Of a stretch of DNA of 64,000 nucleotides, positions 12,061 through 24,254 are shown piece after piece. The stretch spans positions 81,052 through 145,051 of the forward strand of contig JASANC010001093.1 in assembly GCA_030248135.1 (NCBI GenBank). Direction: 5' to 3'. The notes beneath the pieces were generated by a model, which worked only from the letters and a program-made list of their open reading frames with translations, was not told the DNA's origin and did no database searches. The position numbers and the translations under genes were made by a program. The first letter of the stretch is position 1; every line of letters begins with the position of its first letter. The stretch is from Theristus sp. LFF4_11 (lineage: Eukaryota; Nematoda; Chromadorea; Monhysterida; Xyalidae).

Positions 12061-13740
12061 CAACTTTTTGCTATTTAAGGTAGCGAAATCCAAATGTTGC
12101 TATCACTTTTTAACAATTTTTCTATGCGAATCATTTTCTCTCTTTTGGTTTTCAACAACGAGTCATCATGATTCATTCAGTTCTTTCCTCAACGTTACGT
12201 CGCAATGGTCAGGTTGGTTGGTAGTTGTGATGTAAAAAGATGAGATTATAATGAGCGGGAACGAATTGCTCTAAAGAAGCGATCATCTCACAGAATGGAC
12301 GGCACATCCGATTATGATCGATAGCAAGAATTGGAAAAGCGGGTCTCCCAATAAAACGAATTTGCGACTTTGAAAAATCAACAGTAACGAAATCGGCTAT
12401 TGCTTTTTTTCACACAAAAATTGTTTTCCTGTGAATAATAATTGAATCCCATATTTTTTCTGAACAAATACGGGTAACGTTGATGCGGAACATTGGATCA
12501 AAGCAAATTGAAACAGGTCATGAAGATCGATTGTGACAGCACAAAACAAACAGCAGTTTTTACAAGATTTTAACCAAAATTCTGTGATTTTCAAAAAGCA
12601 AAATTGTGGTGAACACAAACTTGCAATTTTGAAACAACAGAAACTGAAATCGTATTGTTTAAAAAACATTTTTGTGCAAAAGCGGGCTTACTATAAAAAA
12701 ACACAAATGAGATTGTGCAAATAAACGGGTATCGATTTCGGCCAGTTCTGTAAAATAAAAAATAATCGGGCGATTTTGAATAATAATAATCAAACTTAGC
12801 GATTTTGAAAAATGAATTTGTCAAACAATCAAGTCACGTTTGGAAAATTTCCAGTCCGTGATGCATCATTATTAAAAGAGGTGCATGTGCAGTAGCGGTG
12901 GCCCCTGCCCTTTAACACAGGAAAGAAAAAATGCAAAAACTAAATTGATCATTTTCACCTTATCAAAAAGGCTTGGCTTAGGATTGGGTTTAGGATTAGG
13001 AACCCACAACGACTCATTGCAAGCAACCTCTGATCAGAAATCAAGGAAACCACTTTTAAGAATGTGTACAAATCATTTCAGTCAACAAGAAAAATCAGAA
13101 AAAACTAAACAAACCGTAGTTTTTACAAGATTTTAACTAAAATTCTGTGACTTTCAAAAAGCAAAATTGTGAATACAAATTTGCAATTTTGAAACAGCAG
13201 AAACTGGAATCATATTATTTAAAAACATTTTTGTGCAAAAGCGGGCTTCAAATGGGATTGTGCAAATAAACGGGTATCGATTCCGGCCAGTTCTGAAAAA
13301 AATTAACGGGAACGACTTGCCTTTAACCGAGTTTAACTTAACTAACCGAGAACAAATGCGAGCAGCAAATTCAATTAGTTTAGAAAAAAATTCTCAGCGA
13401 TTCCAAAATCAGCGAAACAGAGTTATAAAAGAATCATTTTTGACATAGAATTGACATCGAATCGAAAAGCTTGAAAACAAACATTTGAAACGTTTGAAAA
13501 GCACTTTTAAAAATTGAGCGGGTTCTCGAGATAAAAACAAAAGCAGAACGCTTGCCCAAACAATAAACGGTATCAACGAATTTAAATGCTTGAAAGCCTT
13601 GGTTAAAAAAATCAACACGTGTTTCCCGTTTCAGGAAAACAGAAGCAAACAAATGTCGATAAATCCGCGGGTGCGCACCTTGCTGTTAACAAAATCGCAA
13701 ACATAATTTACCCGGGCCGTAGGCACGGGTCAACTGCTAG
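12006..13740 (+). mobile_element. non-autonomous Helitron H2
   Basis: Starts TCTACTATACTAAAATAAT directly after the CTAG of H1 and ends in the same hairpin plus CTAG at 13737-13740. It shares much of its length with H1, so the two are close relatives. No coding frame for a transposase is seen. A segment of this element also occurs as a fragment at 35,725-35,940. Confidence 0.9.
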
Positions 13741-15592
13741 TCTACTACTACTAAATTTACAATTTGTCTGTCTGTCTGTCTGTCCGTCACACTTTTGAAT
13801 TGGCGCCCATTTTTTGTTATTTTTGCCATTTAAGAAAGCTTCATCTCAATCTCAATCTCAATCTTTATCTATTTTTGATATCACTTGAAATTGTTTAAAT
13901 AATGCGCCGCTCTTCATAGCTGAAAGTCATCATGATGCTACTCTTTTCAAATTGATACTCAATGGTTATGAGCGATAATTTCAACGTAACGCACGATGGG
14001 CAAACGGCAATTGTTGCTGCTCATGTCTTTCAAAAAAAATAGTTTTTAGTTGGGTCGCTATGGTATCTATATTTACCATTCATTTCCACTTGCAAAAGGC
14101 TTGGGTTATGTTAGAGTAAACGGGTACAAGGAACAATTACTGTAAAACGAGACTTAAAAACGTCACTTTTTTGTTTCTGCTATTCATTTTCACTTTACAA
14201 GAAAGGCTTGGCTTATGTTAGGGTAAGCGGGTAAAAGAAGCATTAGCTTTTTGAAACGGGTAATTGAAAAAAGTTGTTTTTTTATATTTTTATTTTTACT
14301 TCACTTACAAAAAGGCTTGACTTAGGTTAGGGTGAACAAGCAAAAATAGCAAAATTATAAACTTCGTATTTTCACTTTGCAAAAAAGGCTTGGCTTACGT
14401 TAGGGTAAGCGGGTAAAAGAAGCATTCGCTTTTTAAAACGGGTAATTGAAAAAACGTTAATTTTTATACTTTTTATTCGGACATACTTCACTTACAAAAA
14501 GGCTTGACTTAGGTTAGGATGAACAGGTAAAAATAGCAAAATCATAAACTTAGCATTTTCACTTTACAAAAAAGGCTTGGCTTAGGTAAACGGGTAAAAT
14601 CGATCTTACTTCACTTACAAAAAGGCTTGACTTAGGTTAGGGTGAACGGGTAAAAATAGCAAAATCATAAACTTCGCAGTTTTTACAAAAAAGGCTTCGC
14701 TTATGTCAGGGTAAACGGGTAAAAGAAACTTTAGCTTTTTAAAACGGGTAATTGAAAAAACGTTAATTTTTATACTTTTTATTCGATCTTACTTCACTTA
14801 CAAAAAGGCTTGACTTAGGTTAGGGTGAACGGGTAAAAATAGCAAAATCATAAACTTCGCAGTTTTTACAAAAAAGGCTTCGCTTATGTCAGGGTAAACG
14901 GGTAAAAGAAACTTTAGCTTTTTAAAACGGGTAATTGAAAAAACGTTAATTTTTATACTTTTTATTCGATCTTACTTCACTTACAAAAAGGCTTGACTTA
15001 GGTTGGGGTGAACGGGTAAAAATAGCAAAATCATAAACTTCGCATTTTCACTTTACAAAAAAGGCTTCGCTTATGTTAGGATAAACGGGTAATTGAAACA
15101 TTAGCTTTTTAAAATGGGTAATTGAAAAAACGTACATTTTTATACTTTTTATTCAGCTTTACTTTACTAACAAAAAGGCTTGACTTAGGTTAGGGTGAAA
15201 GGGTAAAAATAGCAAAATCATAAACTTCGAATTTTCACTTTACAGAAAAGGCTTCGCTTATGTTACGGTAAACGGGTAAAAGAAGCATTAGCATTTTAAA
15301 CCGAGTAATTGAAAAAACGTTAATTTTTACATTTTTTTATTCAATTTTACTTTACCTACAAAAAGGCTTGCCTTAGGTTACGGTGAACGGGTAAAAATAG
15401 CAAAATCATAAACTTCGAATTTTTTATTTATTTAAATACATTAAAAAATATTGTAATGTAGGCGGCTTCACGGCAGCACAAGGTAAATTTTCGTCAGATT
15501 GGTTATTCTGTAAACGTTACTGTTTTTTCTTTTAAATTCAATGCCACTTCCCAAAAAGCTTGGCATTGATTAAGCTCGGGTCCATTGGCTAG
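13741..15592 (+). mobile_element. non-autonomous Helitron H3 with internal tandem repeats
   Basis: 5' end TCTACTACTACTAAATTTAC with a TGTC microsatellite; 3' end CTAG at 15589-15592 after 'ctcgggtccattgg'. The interior is a roughly 200-bp tandem array with units such as 'aaaaaggcttgacttaggtt' and 'aaaacgggtaattgaaaaaa'. The same family in reverse makes up 27,010-31,135. The TTAGGG-like words belong to the internal unit and are not telomeric. Confidence 0.88.
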
Positions 15593-16907
15593 TCTATAAT
15601 ACTAAGATAGTAAGAAAGTTTGTTTGATTGTTTGTCCGCAGCTTTTTGCTATATATCGCATCATCGGTAGCTTCACTCCACTTTTAATGCATCATTCGCG
15701 TGAACTTTTTTCAATCTCTGTTCTGTGAAAAGTCCAAAAATCATCATCATTCCAATGCAATAAAAATATTAGGTATGATCGACCACTTTAATTTGGCTGC
15801 TGCTGCTGTTCGCCATCTACACCAATCGAAACAGAATGGCAGTTGATTGTTGCTGAACAAATAGGCTAAACAGGTTCCACAACAAATAAATTGCAGCATC
15901 AACAAAGACGTGGCCATGATCGATAGCGAATCAGTGGAACGGTCAACACATAATCGATCAATTTTGAACGGGATGATTGTTGATGATCCTGAAGATTGAT
16001 TTCTGTTATACTGAACAGGAATTTCAGCGAAATGTAACTGACTAATACCAGATTGCTTTTCAATTTTTTAAATATTTTAAACGGGTATCCGACTATCGGT
16101 TGATTGTTGCTGATCAAACAGCATTGTTTTTTTCATGTTTTGAACGGGAGTAGTAGCAGTTGAACGATAATCGACGAACGGAAAGGTAATGAAACAAGAT
16201 GGATGTTTGATACTTTGAACTGGAATGGCTGTTAATTGTCGCTGATCAAAAAAGATTGTGTTTTGATACTTTAAACGGGAATGACACAGCAATGCAGCTG
16301 ACCAAAGAAGACTGATAAGATAATTAAGCGACATTGAAGAAGCTAATCAAAAAAATTGATTTTTTAAATGGGAATGGCAGTTGTTTGCTGCTGATTAAAA
16401 AGATTGCTTTTCATATATTAAACGGGTTGTATTGCTTGCTGATCAAAGAATTGAATTGAATTCGTTGTTGAATTGAAAAGCAGGTTCTGATCAAAATGAC
16501 TGGCAATTTTTTGAGAAAAAAAAATCCGTTGCTTCTATCGATGCTAAAACCAGCGTTAACCAAACCACACAGTAATAAGTGCTGTCGTGACTAAATCATG
16601 TTATGATCAAAAGCAATTAATTCAGCAAAAGCACGGTGGTTGACAAAAAACTGTTTTCAAAAAGAAACTGAAAATGCTGCGATTTTTAAAAGGTATAAAG
16701 CATCGACGGCTACAAATTGCTTTGAAAATGAACGATCATTGCATGGTAAATGAAAACATTCGTTTGAAGCGTCAAAGTCCAAATCAAAATCAAAATCCAG
16801 TGCGTTTTTAGTCCGGGTCGTGGGCACAGGTCAAAAGGCCAAAATCCACAAAAACAATAACTGTATTTTGTCAGCTAACCGTGCCGTAGGCACGGGTTAT
16901 CTGCTAG
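15593..16907 (+). mobile_element. non-autonomous Helitron H4
   Basis: 5' end TCTATAATACTAAGATAG; 3' end is the perfect 7-bp hairpin CCGTGCC-GTA-GGCACGG, then CTAG at 16904-16907, followed by T. It is related to the 2.3-kb Helitrons at 22,078-26,561. It closes the four-element tandem array, whose outer flanks are ...CAATA and TATTC... . Confidence 0.9.
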
Positions 16908-17161
16908 TATTCAAAAAAGTAATGAAAAAAAAAAGAAAAAAAACACAAAAAAAACATCGGCAGCTAAAAAACATTAAAAAAAAATATAAAAAGTAAAAAA
17001 AATAAAAATAAAAATAAAATAATAAAAAGACAAAACAAAAAAGACAAAAAAAACAAAAAAAACAGGCAAAACCCAAAAAAAATCAAAAACACAGCAAGAC
17101 GTGGAAAAGAAAAAAAGGCAAAACAAACAAAAAGCATAGATTTTTGTCGAACCAGAAATCA
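16908..17161. other. A-rich low-complexity spacer
   Basis: Mostly A runs with scattered C and G, lying just 3' of the LINE remnant on its minus strand. It may be a degenerate LINE tail, but no clean poly-A boundary is visible. Confidence 0.5.
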
Positions 17162-17996
17162 TCAAAGCACTTCTGAAACAATCTTGCCGAACTTGCTGTC
17201 ACTAATTTTATTGAGAATATCAGATAACAGTGAGTGATCGTTAACGACACGTTTGAAACACGGGGTGGACATTGAAACAACTTGTTGACGTAGACAATTG
17301 TATGCAGTTCCAATTGTTACCAGAGCTCCAGAACAAGCACGCTTACTTGTACGACGTGGAATAACAACAGCACGACTGTGGTTTGTACGTGCGCTTGCAC
17401 GATAATTGGCCGACGACAAAAGTTTCAAATCAAAACACGAGCCACAACGATTAAGAAACTTGTGCAGATACGTCAGACGAAGCACAAAAACTGACTGGTA
17501 AAGTGGAACAATTTCGCATTTACCACACAAACTGGCGTAACTGGTATCACGATGAAAAATCCCGAGTGAATAAACGTAACGCAAATTTTTGCACTCGTTC
17601 AAGCTTGAGACGGTCTTTATCGAAAATTGGATAACAGGCCACCGAACCTGACAATAGCACTGTTCTGAACAACGATTGATACAAATATCGCATGGTTTGG
17701 AGAGGTAACACGGAACTGAATGCTCTACTGAAAGCACCAACAGCACGTTTGACACTGGAACTGATCCTCGTAGCATGTAAACTGTAATCAAGCCTGTCGT
17801 CGAGAATGACACCCAAATACTTGGTACTAGATACTCGGTCAACAGCAGTATCAGACACTTTCAGGTCAACTGTCAGGCGTCGTGACGCACTTGTTCGACC
17901 AAAAATTATGAGTTTGGTTTTGTTTGGATTGATTTTTAGGTGGAGATTATTGATCTGGTCAACAACGGCATTAACGTCATCCTGAATCACGGTGCC
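17162..17996 (-). pseudogene. 5'-truncated LINE reverse-transcriptase remnant
   Basis: Two overlapping minus-strand frames carry the C-terminal part of a non-LTR retrotransposon reverse transcriptase. The first (from 17,996) includes HLKINPNKTKLIIFG, SSTKYLGVILDDRL and LFRTVLLSGSVACYPI. The second (to 17,162) continues with the thumb/tail region and ends KISDSKFGKIVSEVL. The reading frame shifts near 17,580, so the copy is dead. The palm motifs with the catalytic aspartates are missing because the 5' end is replaced by a G/C-tract module at about 18,000. Confidence 0.8.
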
Positions 17997-19560
17997 CTCC
18001 CACCCCCCCCCCACCCGACGGTCTCTGGTGCTCTGGGGGGGGTGTACCCCAGTACCGTGGGCCCAAAACAATTTTCGAAGGGGGGCATAGTTGTTCTAGG
18101 GGGGGCCTGGGGGGGGCCGGCCCCCCCCAAAAAATTTTCGAATCTATCTCTATCAGACAGGTTTTTTCGGCTCAGCTATTATCTATCTAAAAAAATTTCT
18201 CAGCCAGCTATCTATCTGAAAATTTTTGTCTTCGAAGACATAAAATGAGTCAATTTTTGACCAAAATTGACCATTTTTGCTTGTAATTCTTGAAAATTTT
18301 GCTAATTTTACGTAAAATACGCGTTTATACTTGATTTTTAATGTATTTTTAGCATTATTTTGCTGTTTTTACAGCTTTTTTTAGCGTTTTAGCTATCTAT
18401 CTATCAAATTTCAAAATTTTGACCGGCCCCCCCCCAAAGTCACATGGCCCCCCCGCGGCCCCCCCCCCAAAATTTTCCAGCTATCTATCCATCTAGAAAA
18501 TTTGCTCCAGCTATCTATATCGGCCCCCCCCAACCCCTCGGCTCTGGAACAACTATGAAGGGGGGGTATGGTGCCGTGGGGGGGGGGGTGCCGACCAAAA
18601 AGTGAGGGGGGGGGGTCCAACCTATGGTAACGTGGGGGGTGCATTTTTTCAAAATTTTCTGTGGGGGGTCCACCCCCCCCTTACCCCCCCATGATAATTT
18701 TTCGCTTAAATTTTGAAGGAAAAACGCTAAATTTTGCTGCAAAATCGTTGAAATTACAATGAAGATGGTCAAGTTATCATATATTCAGCTTATATTATGG
18801 ACTTTATAGACAAAACATTATGATTTTCGAAAAAATTTTAGGGTGTACGGAAAATTTTGGGGGGGGTCTCCGCCAGACAAAATTTCATGGGGGTGTGGGG
18901 GTGTCGGCCAAATTTTCGAGGGGGGTCCGATGGGGGGGTGCCCGGTTTTAGGGGGGGGTGGCACGGTGCCCCCCCCCCACCCCCCCCCACCCGACGGTCT
19001 CTACTGGTGCTCTGGGGGGGTGTACCCCCCCCCCAACCCCCCCTCGCCCACGGTACTGGTGTACCCCCCACCCCCCCTCGCCCACGGTACTGATTCGGAC
19101 TCCCTGAAAAATTCTGAACAACTTTGTTTTTAAAAAAAACTTTAAAATTTTTTTTGGGGATTTTTTTTTTGACATCTCTAGGCCAGACTTAGGGTTCGAA
19201 AAAAGTGAAAATCCCAATTTTTTTCTTTAAAAAATTTAAAAAAAAATTAACTTAACTTAAAAAAATTTTCAAAATGCCGGAGGAAAATCCGATGGTCAAC
19301 AAAAATAGGTGCATTCGAATAGCGCTTACGCGCAACGCGCTGAATTCGAATATGGCACTTCCGCCGCGTAATTCATCATTATTAAAACCAGGGGTCGAGA
19401 TGGGGGGGTGGGGGGGTACCCCCCAACCAAGTCGACACCCCCCCCCACCCGGGCAAACCCCCCCCCCCAAATTTTGGTCAAAATACCCCCCCCTCCCAGA
19501 TTTCGACCTTCCAAACCCCCCCCTACCAAATCCTGACCGTCTGACCACCCCCCCCCTTTG
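17997..19560. repeat. G/C-tract module arrays 6 to 9
   Basis: Module blocks at 17,997-18,125, 18,420-18,690, 18,840-19,100 and 19,395-19,560. They are interspersed with the CTAT-rich block (18,130-18,540, duplicate of 5,130-5,530) and the 155-bp spacer (18,690-18,850). Both strands show Gly/Pro-rich open frames that I do not believe. Confidence 0.7.
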
Positions 19561-20055
19561 ATTTTGACTTTCGATGGAGACATTTTCTCTTGTATATCTC
19601 TATATTTCTCTCATTTGTAGGTATCTATATTATATGCATGTTTGTATCTCAATATATATTGTATGTTTTTTTGTATACGTACCACTTTGTTATACATTTA
19701 CCACTTTGTACGTCAATGTTTTCAATACTGTACTTCAATATCAAGTCTCACCCGTGCAGCGTGTCTCGTTCGTGTAGCTTTCAGATGTCCCGACCCGAAC
19801 GAAAATCAAAGCAAAATATATGACTAGAGACTAGAGAGAGGCCTTGACTGGATGCTGTGGTTTCTAGCACTTTTATTCAACAACTTTTGGTCCGACCCAA
19901 ACCCCCTAGAATTTTCGGTCTCGCTCGGGAACCCACCCCCCCCCAAATGAAAGAGAACCACCATGCAACAGCTGGATGTAGTTGTCCTTATAAGAAAACG
20001 GACAAAAGTCAAAAAACAAGAAAGAGTAACAGCTGCAGACTACAAATCTACACAC
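19561..20055. other. unassigned spacer with one C-run
   Basis: No exon, tandem repeat or element boundary could be supported here. A short piece at 19,895-19,945 ('agaattttcggtctcgctcg' plus C-run) matches modules at 35,525-35,600. Confidence 0.4.
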
Positions 20056-20172
20056 CTGTTCGTCTTCCGAGATGACACTGTCGTTGTCTTCTTCGACTTC
20101 GACTCTTTGTCGTTTGGCTGTGACAACGCGTCGTTTGTCAGCAGAATGAGCGTGTTTGTTGGAACGTCCCAT
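20056..20172 (-). CDS. orphan first exon of a nuclear-type acidic protein
   Basis: An ATG at 20,170-20,172 opens 39 codons that end in a good donor (CAG|GTGTGT). The peptide starts MGRSNKHAHSADKRRVV, followed by a basic KRQR cluster and an acidic EVEEDNDSVISEDEQ tail. The basic-then-acidic layout resembles N-termini of chromatin proteins, but there is no domain to name. I could not find a following exon to the left, where the sequence is repetitive. It may be a truncated gene, a long-intron gene continuing off window, or chance. Confidence 0.35.
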
Positions 20173-20403
20173 TGATGTCGTCGCGAAAACGAGTGAAAAA
20201 TCGAAGCAAATGGAGAACGTCACCAGGAAATGCCAATGTAAAACGTCACACCTACAAAAAGAAAAAGGATTGTATCGACAGAGACGAAGTAGGTGGAACC
20301 GAACACGTTTCGGGCCCGAGTCACAGACGTGTTCGATTCGTTCGACTAGTGGCACATCATCAGTGTGATGCTAGCCGAACATTGATGAGCTGAAGAAAAC
20401 GAA

Positions 20404-21275
20404 TCAGAAAATGGAAAGAGCAAAGGCAACCAATTTTGTAGGTTGGTCAAGACCAAATTTGAGGAGAACATTGTGATTTGAAGAAGCAAACCGAAAGAAA
20501 CGGCAGAGTAACCACTCTTTTGCAAAACCTTGATCAATAAGTGTGGAACTTAATAGTTTGATATTAAAAGCAAAATCTTTTTTATCAGAACAGACACGAG
20601 CAAAGCGAATGGATTGAGCAGAAAAAATGTTGTAGCCAACAGAAGAATGTGTCATACTATCGGCATGAACATACTTGAGAACTTTGAAGCAAAAATCCCG
20701 AGTTTTGTCGTGGATGCCTACCCTCAACCCCCTTTCAACGTTGATTTTGAGGTCAAGAAAATTGGCCTCGGATTGAACAGAATTAGACAAGTTAAGCGGA
20801 ATGGAAGGGGGATAGATATCCTTTGCTATGTCCATGAAATTCACACAGTTCAAAACAAGCAAATCATCAATATATCGACACGCATAGCGAAGTTTGGCAG
20901 CATTTTCCTTATTACAACGGTTTGTAAGATACTTGTATTCCAAACCACTCAAGGTCAAGCAAGCGAGCTTTGGAGCGCTAACTGAGCCCATTGGGATGCC
21001 TAATACTTGTCGATAAATACTCCCTGCAAATTTGACATAAGTTTCTCCAACTACAAACCTAATCATGTCTTTGATTTCAGAGCTGTCAAACGAAAGCAAA
21101 CCAGGTAGTTTGCTATCACAATACTGATAGTAGTCAGAATGTTTAGACAAACATAAATACCTCTTCTTGGAGTTTTTGAAGCAAATGTTGACAATATAGT
21201 CTAAGCTATCAAAAATAACTTGATGGGGTAAAGCTGTATAAAGAGTGCTGAAATCAGCAGAAACAATATTGTCAA
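20404..21275 (-). pseudogene. Naiad-type Penelope-like element: reverse transcriptase, C-terminal part
   Basis: This is the 3' part of a reverse-transcriptase frame broken by Helitrons. Reading on the minus strand from 21,275 it begins within the motif STLYTALPH (RT3). It continues with YRQVLGIPMGSVSAP (RT4), RYIDDLLVLN with the catalytic YxDD aspartates (RT5), and EANFLDLKI (RT6). It stops at 20,404 after a basic/hydrophobic thumb. The segment 21,273-21,151 is open and in phase with the rest. The other half is at 31,136-32,291. Residue patterns match Penelope-like reverse transcriptases, not LINE or LTR types. Confidence 0.85.
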
Positions 21276-21531
21276 CTAGCCAATTGACCCGTGCCTACGG
21301 CACGGTTAGCTGATAATACAATTATTATTTTTGAGTGGATTTTGGCTTTTTGAACCGTGCTAAAAATGCAGTGCTTTTTGATTTTAAGCTGCTAGTCGTT
21401 CCCGTTCAAATGATCAAAAACAATCTTCTGATCCGGAACACAATCTTTACTGCATTCCCTATTAAAGTTAAAAACAATCTTTTTTTAATCACCAATGGTT
21501 AATTGCTGTTCCCGTTGAAAATATGTAAAGC
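21276..21531 (-). mobile_element. Helitron 3' terminal fragment (minus strand)
   Basis: On the minus strand this ends with the hairpin CCGTGCCGTAGGCACGG and CTAG (complement at 21276-21279), directly against the Naiad sequence TTGACAATATTG. It resembles the 3' end of H4 and of the 24,255-26,561 element. Its interior runs into the C-free tract, so the 5' part is lost or replaced. Confidence 0.85.
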
Positions 21532-21679
21532 GGTTTTAAAGTTAGTTGATAAAAAAAAAAGTTATTTTATAAAAATTGTTTTTTGTGTTATGTTATTTTT
21601 TTTTTTTTTTTTGTGGTGGATTTTTAGGGGGAAAAAAAAAATAAAAAGTGAGTTTTTTTTTTTTTGTGGTTTTTTTTTT

Positions 21680-21720
<41 letters not shown>

Positions 21721-22077
21721 AAAAAAAAAAAAAAAAAAAAAAATTTTTTTAAAGGAAAAAAAAAAATTGGGTTTGTTTGTGTTGGGTTTGTTGTTTGTTA
21801 ATTTTTTTTTTGTTGTGGTGTTTTTTTTTTGTTGTGTTGTTTTTATATAATTTTTTTTTTTTTTAATTTAAAAATTTTTATTGTTTTTTTGTTTTTGAAA
21901 AATTTAAAAAAGGGAAAAAAAATATTGTGGGAAAGGGGGGGTTTGTGGGTTTGTGTTAAAAAAAATTTTTAATTTTTTTTTTTGGTTGTTTTTTTTTTTT
22001 TTTTGGTGTGGTGGGGGGGGGGGGGGAGGGGGGGGGTTTTGAAAAAAATTAAAAATAATTAAAAGAAAAAAAAAATG
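21532..22077. other. 546-bp tract containing no cytosine
   Basis: From 21,532 to 22,077 the plus strand contains only A, T and G, in long runs. The flanking Helitron sequence has normal composition. It sits exactly where the 5' end of the following Helitron, and its TGTGTC microsatellite, should be. It could be a consensus or assembly error in a hard-to-sequence repeat, or a strand-specific loss of C. No coding content. Confidence 0.9.
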
Positions 22078-24254
22078 CTTAGCGTGTCAATTTTGGTCGA
22101 TTTGAATTGGCGCCAAGCTATTCTGAATTTGCCATATATATATCATCATCTCTAGCTGCACTCCATTTTTAATGATTATTCATGAGAATTTTTTACTCTC
22201 TATGTTCTGTAAAAGTCCTAATCATCATCATTCTTATGCAATGAAAACAATCGACCACTTTGATTTGGCTGTTGCTGCTGTTTGCCATCTATTATCTTTC
22301 TTATTAAACGGGCCCCAATCAATATGCGTTTGCACGCAAAGATAGAGAAAATTTTTTATGGCTGTGCGGCAATTTTAAATCACCGAAACTTGACGTATTC
22401 TGTCGGCAGATTCGTGCAAAAAAATTGGGGGAAAAGCTAATCAGAATCTTTCCTCACTAAATAATTTTATTTTATATATTGTATTCGAACTACGTTCGGG
22501 CGCGACACATCTTTTCAGCTGTGCGGCTTTTCCACACATCATTCAACATTACGCCGCCTCCTTTACACGAAAAGATAGAACTTCAATCGAATTACAATAG
22601 CTAACAAGAAGTAATTGATTGTTTCTGAGCAAAAAATAGACTGTAGTTCCACAAGATATAGATTGCAGCATCAACAAAGATGTGGCCATGATCGACCGCG
22701 AAGCAGTGGAACGGTCCACATAAAATCGATCAATTCTTTAACGAGAGTAACAGTTGAATGATTCTGATCAGAAGAGGTTTTTTAAATATTTTGGACGGGA
22801 ATTTTAAACGAAGCAGTTGGGTGTTGCTGATCAAAAATTGTTTTATCATACTTTTAACCGTCATGACAGTAAAATGCAACTCACTAAGAAGCTTAAAAGA
22901 TTGCTTTTTGAACGGGATAGCTGTTGCTGATCATACAAGATTGTTTTTATTATACTGAACAGAAATGACAGCGAAATGCAGCTGACTGAACCAGGTTGCT
23001 TTCAATTTTTTTAAATATTTTAAACCGGTATCAGCTGATTGTTGCTGATCAAACGACATGTTTTTTTAATTTTTTTTGAACAGGAATAGCAAAGATTGAT
23101 TTTGATGCTTTGAGCGGGAATGACTGTTAATTGTCGCTCATCATCAAAAGATTGTTTTTTGATACCTTAAACGGGAATGATTTTTTAATATTTTGAACGG
23201 GAATAGCATTTGAGTGTTGCTGATCAAAGATTATTTTATTATACTTTTAACGGTCATGACAGTGAAATGAAACTGACTAAAAAGATTGAAAGATTGCTGC
23301 TGATTTTGAACGGGATTTCAAAAAGATTTTGAACATGATAGTTGTTGCTGATCATAATACAAGATTGTTTTTGTTATACTGAAAAGAAATGAAAGCGAAA
23401 TGCAGCTGACTAAAACAGATTGCTTTTAGTTTTTTTAATATTTTAAACCGGTATCGGTTGATTATTCCAGATCAAACGACGTTTTTTTTTAATTTTTTTT
23501 GATCAGGAATGGTAGTTGAACGACATTTGACGACATGGAAAAGCTAACAAAACAAGATTGATTTTTGATATTTTGAGGGAATGGCTGTTAATTGTCGCTG
23601 ATCAAAGAACATTTTTGATACTTTAAACGGGAATGACAGTGGAATACAAAAAAGAATGAAACTACAATTAAGCGATATTGAAGAAGGTAACAAATCAGAG
23701 TTTATCTTGATACTTTAAATGGCAGTTGTTTGTTGCTGATTAAAAAAGATTGTTTTTCATATTTTGAATGGCAATGCAGTTATGATTGTGTTGCTACTGT
23801 TGCTTGCAGATCAAAGAATATTTACGCTGAATTAAAAAAACAGCGGTTCTCATCAAAATGATTGGCAAGTTGAAAAATAGTATCTGTGGCTCTGAATGAT
23901 GCTGAAACAGCATTAACCAAACCACATAGTAATAAGTGATACGGTGACTAAATCAGGTTACGATTGAATCGACAGCAATAAAATCAGCAAAATCACATAC
24001 TTGACAAAAAACACTGTTTTCAAAAAACTGAAATGCTATGATTTTCAAAAAGTAGAAGCATCGACGGATACGAGTTCTTTAAAAATGAACGTTCATTTCT
24101 ATGGTAAATCAACAACAGTCGGTTGAAGCAGCTCAAAATCAAAATGCAATGCATTTTTAGTCGGTGGGGCATAGGTCAAAAAGCGAAAATCCACTCAAAA
24201 ATAATAATTGTAATTATCAGCTAACCGTGCCGTAGGCACGGGTCAATTTGCTAG
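22078..24254 (+). mobile_element. non-autonomous Helitron H5, 5' end missing
   Basis: Near-identical to 24,297-26,561 over almost its whole length. The 3' hairpin CCGTGCCGTAGGCACGG and CTAG (24251-24254) are intact, but the 5' terminus is replaced by the C-free tract. No Rep/helicase frame; many stop codons in all frames. Confidence 0.88.

Noticed and set aside
13741..15592. TTAGGG-like words as interstitial telomere repeats
   Set aside because: They occur once per roughly 100-200-bp internal unit of the Helitron, not as uninterrupted tandem hexamers.
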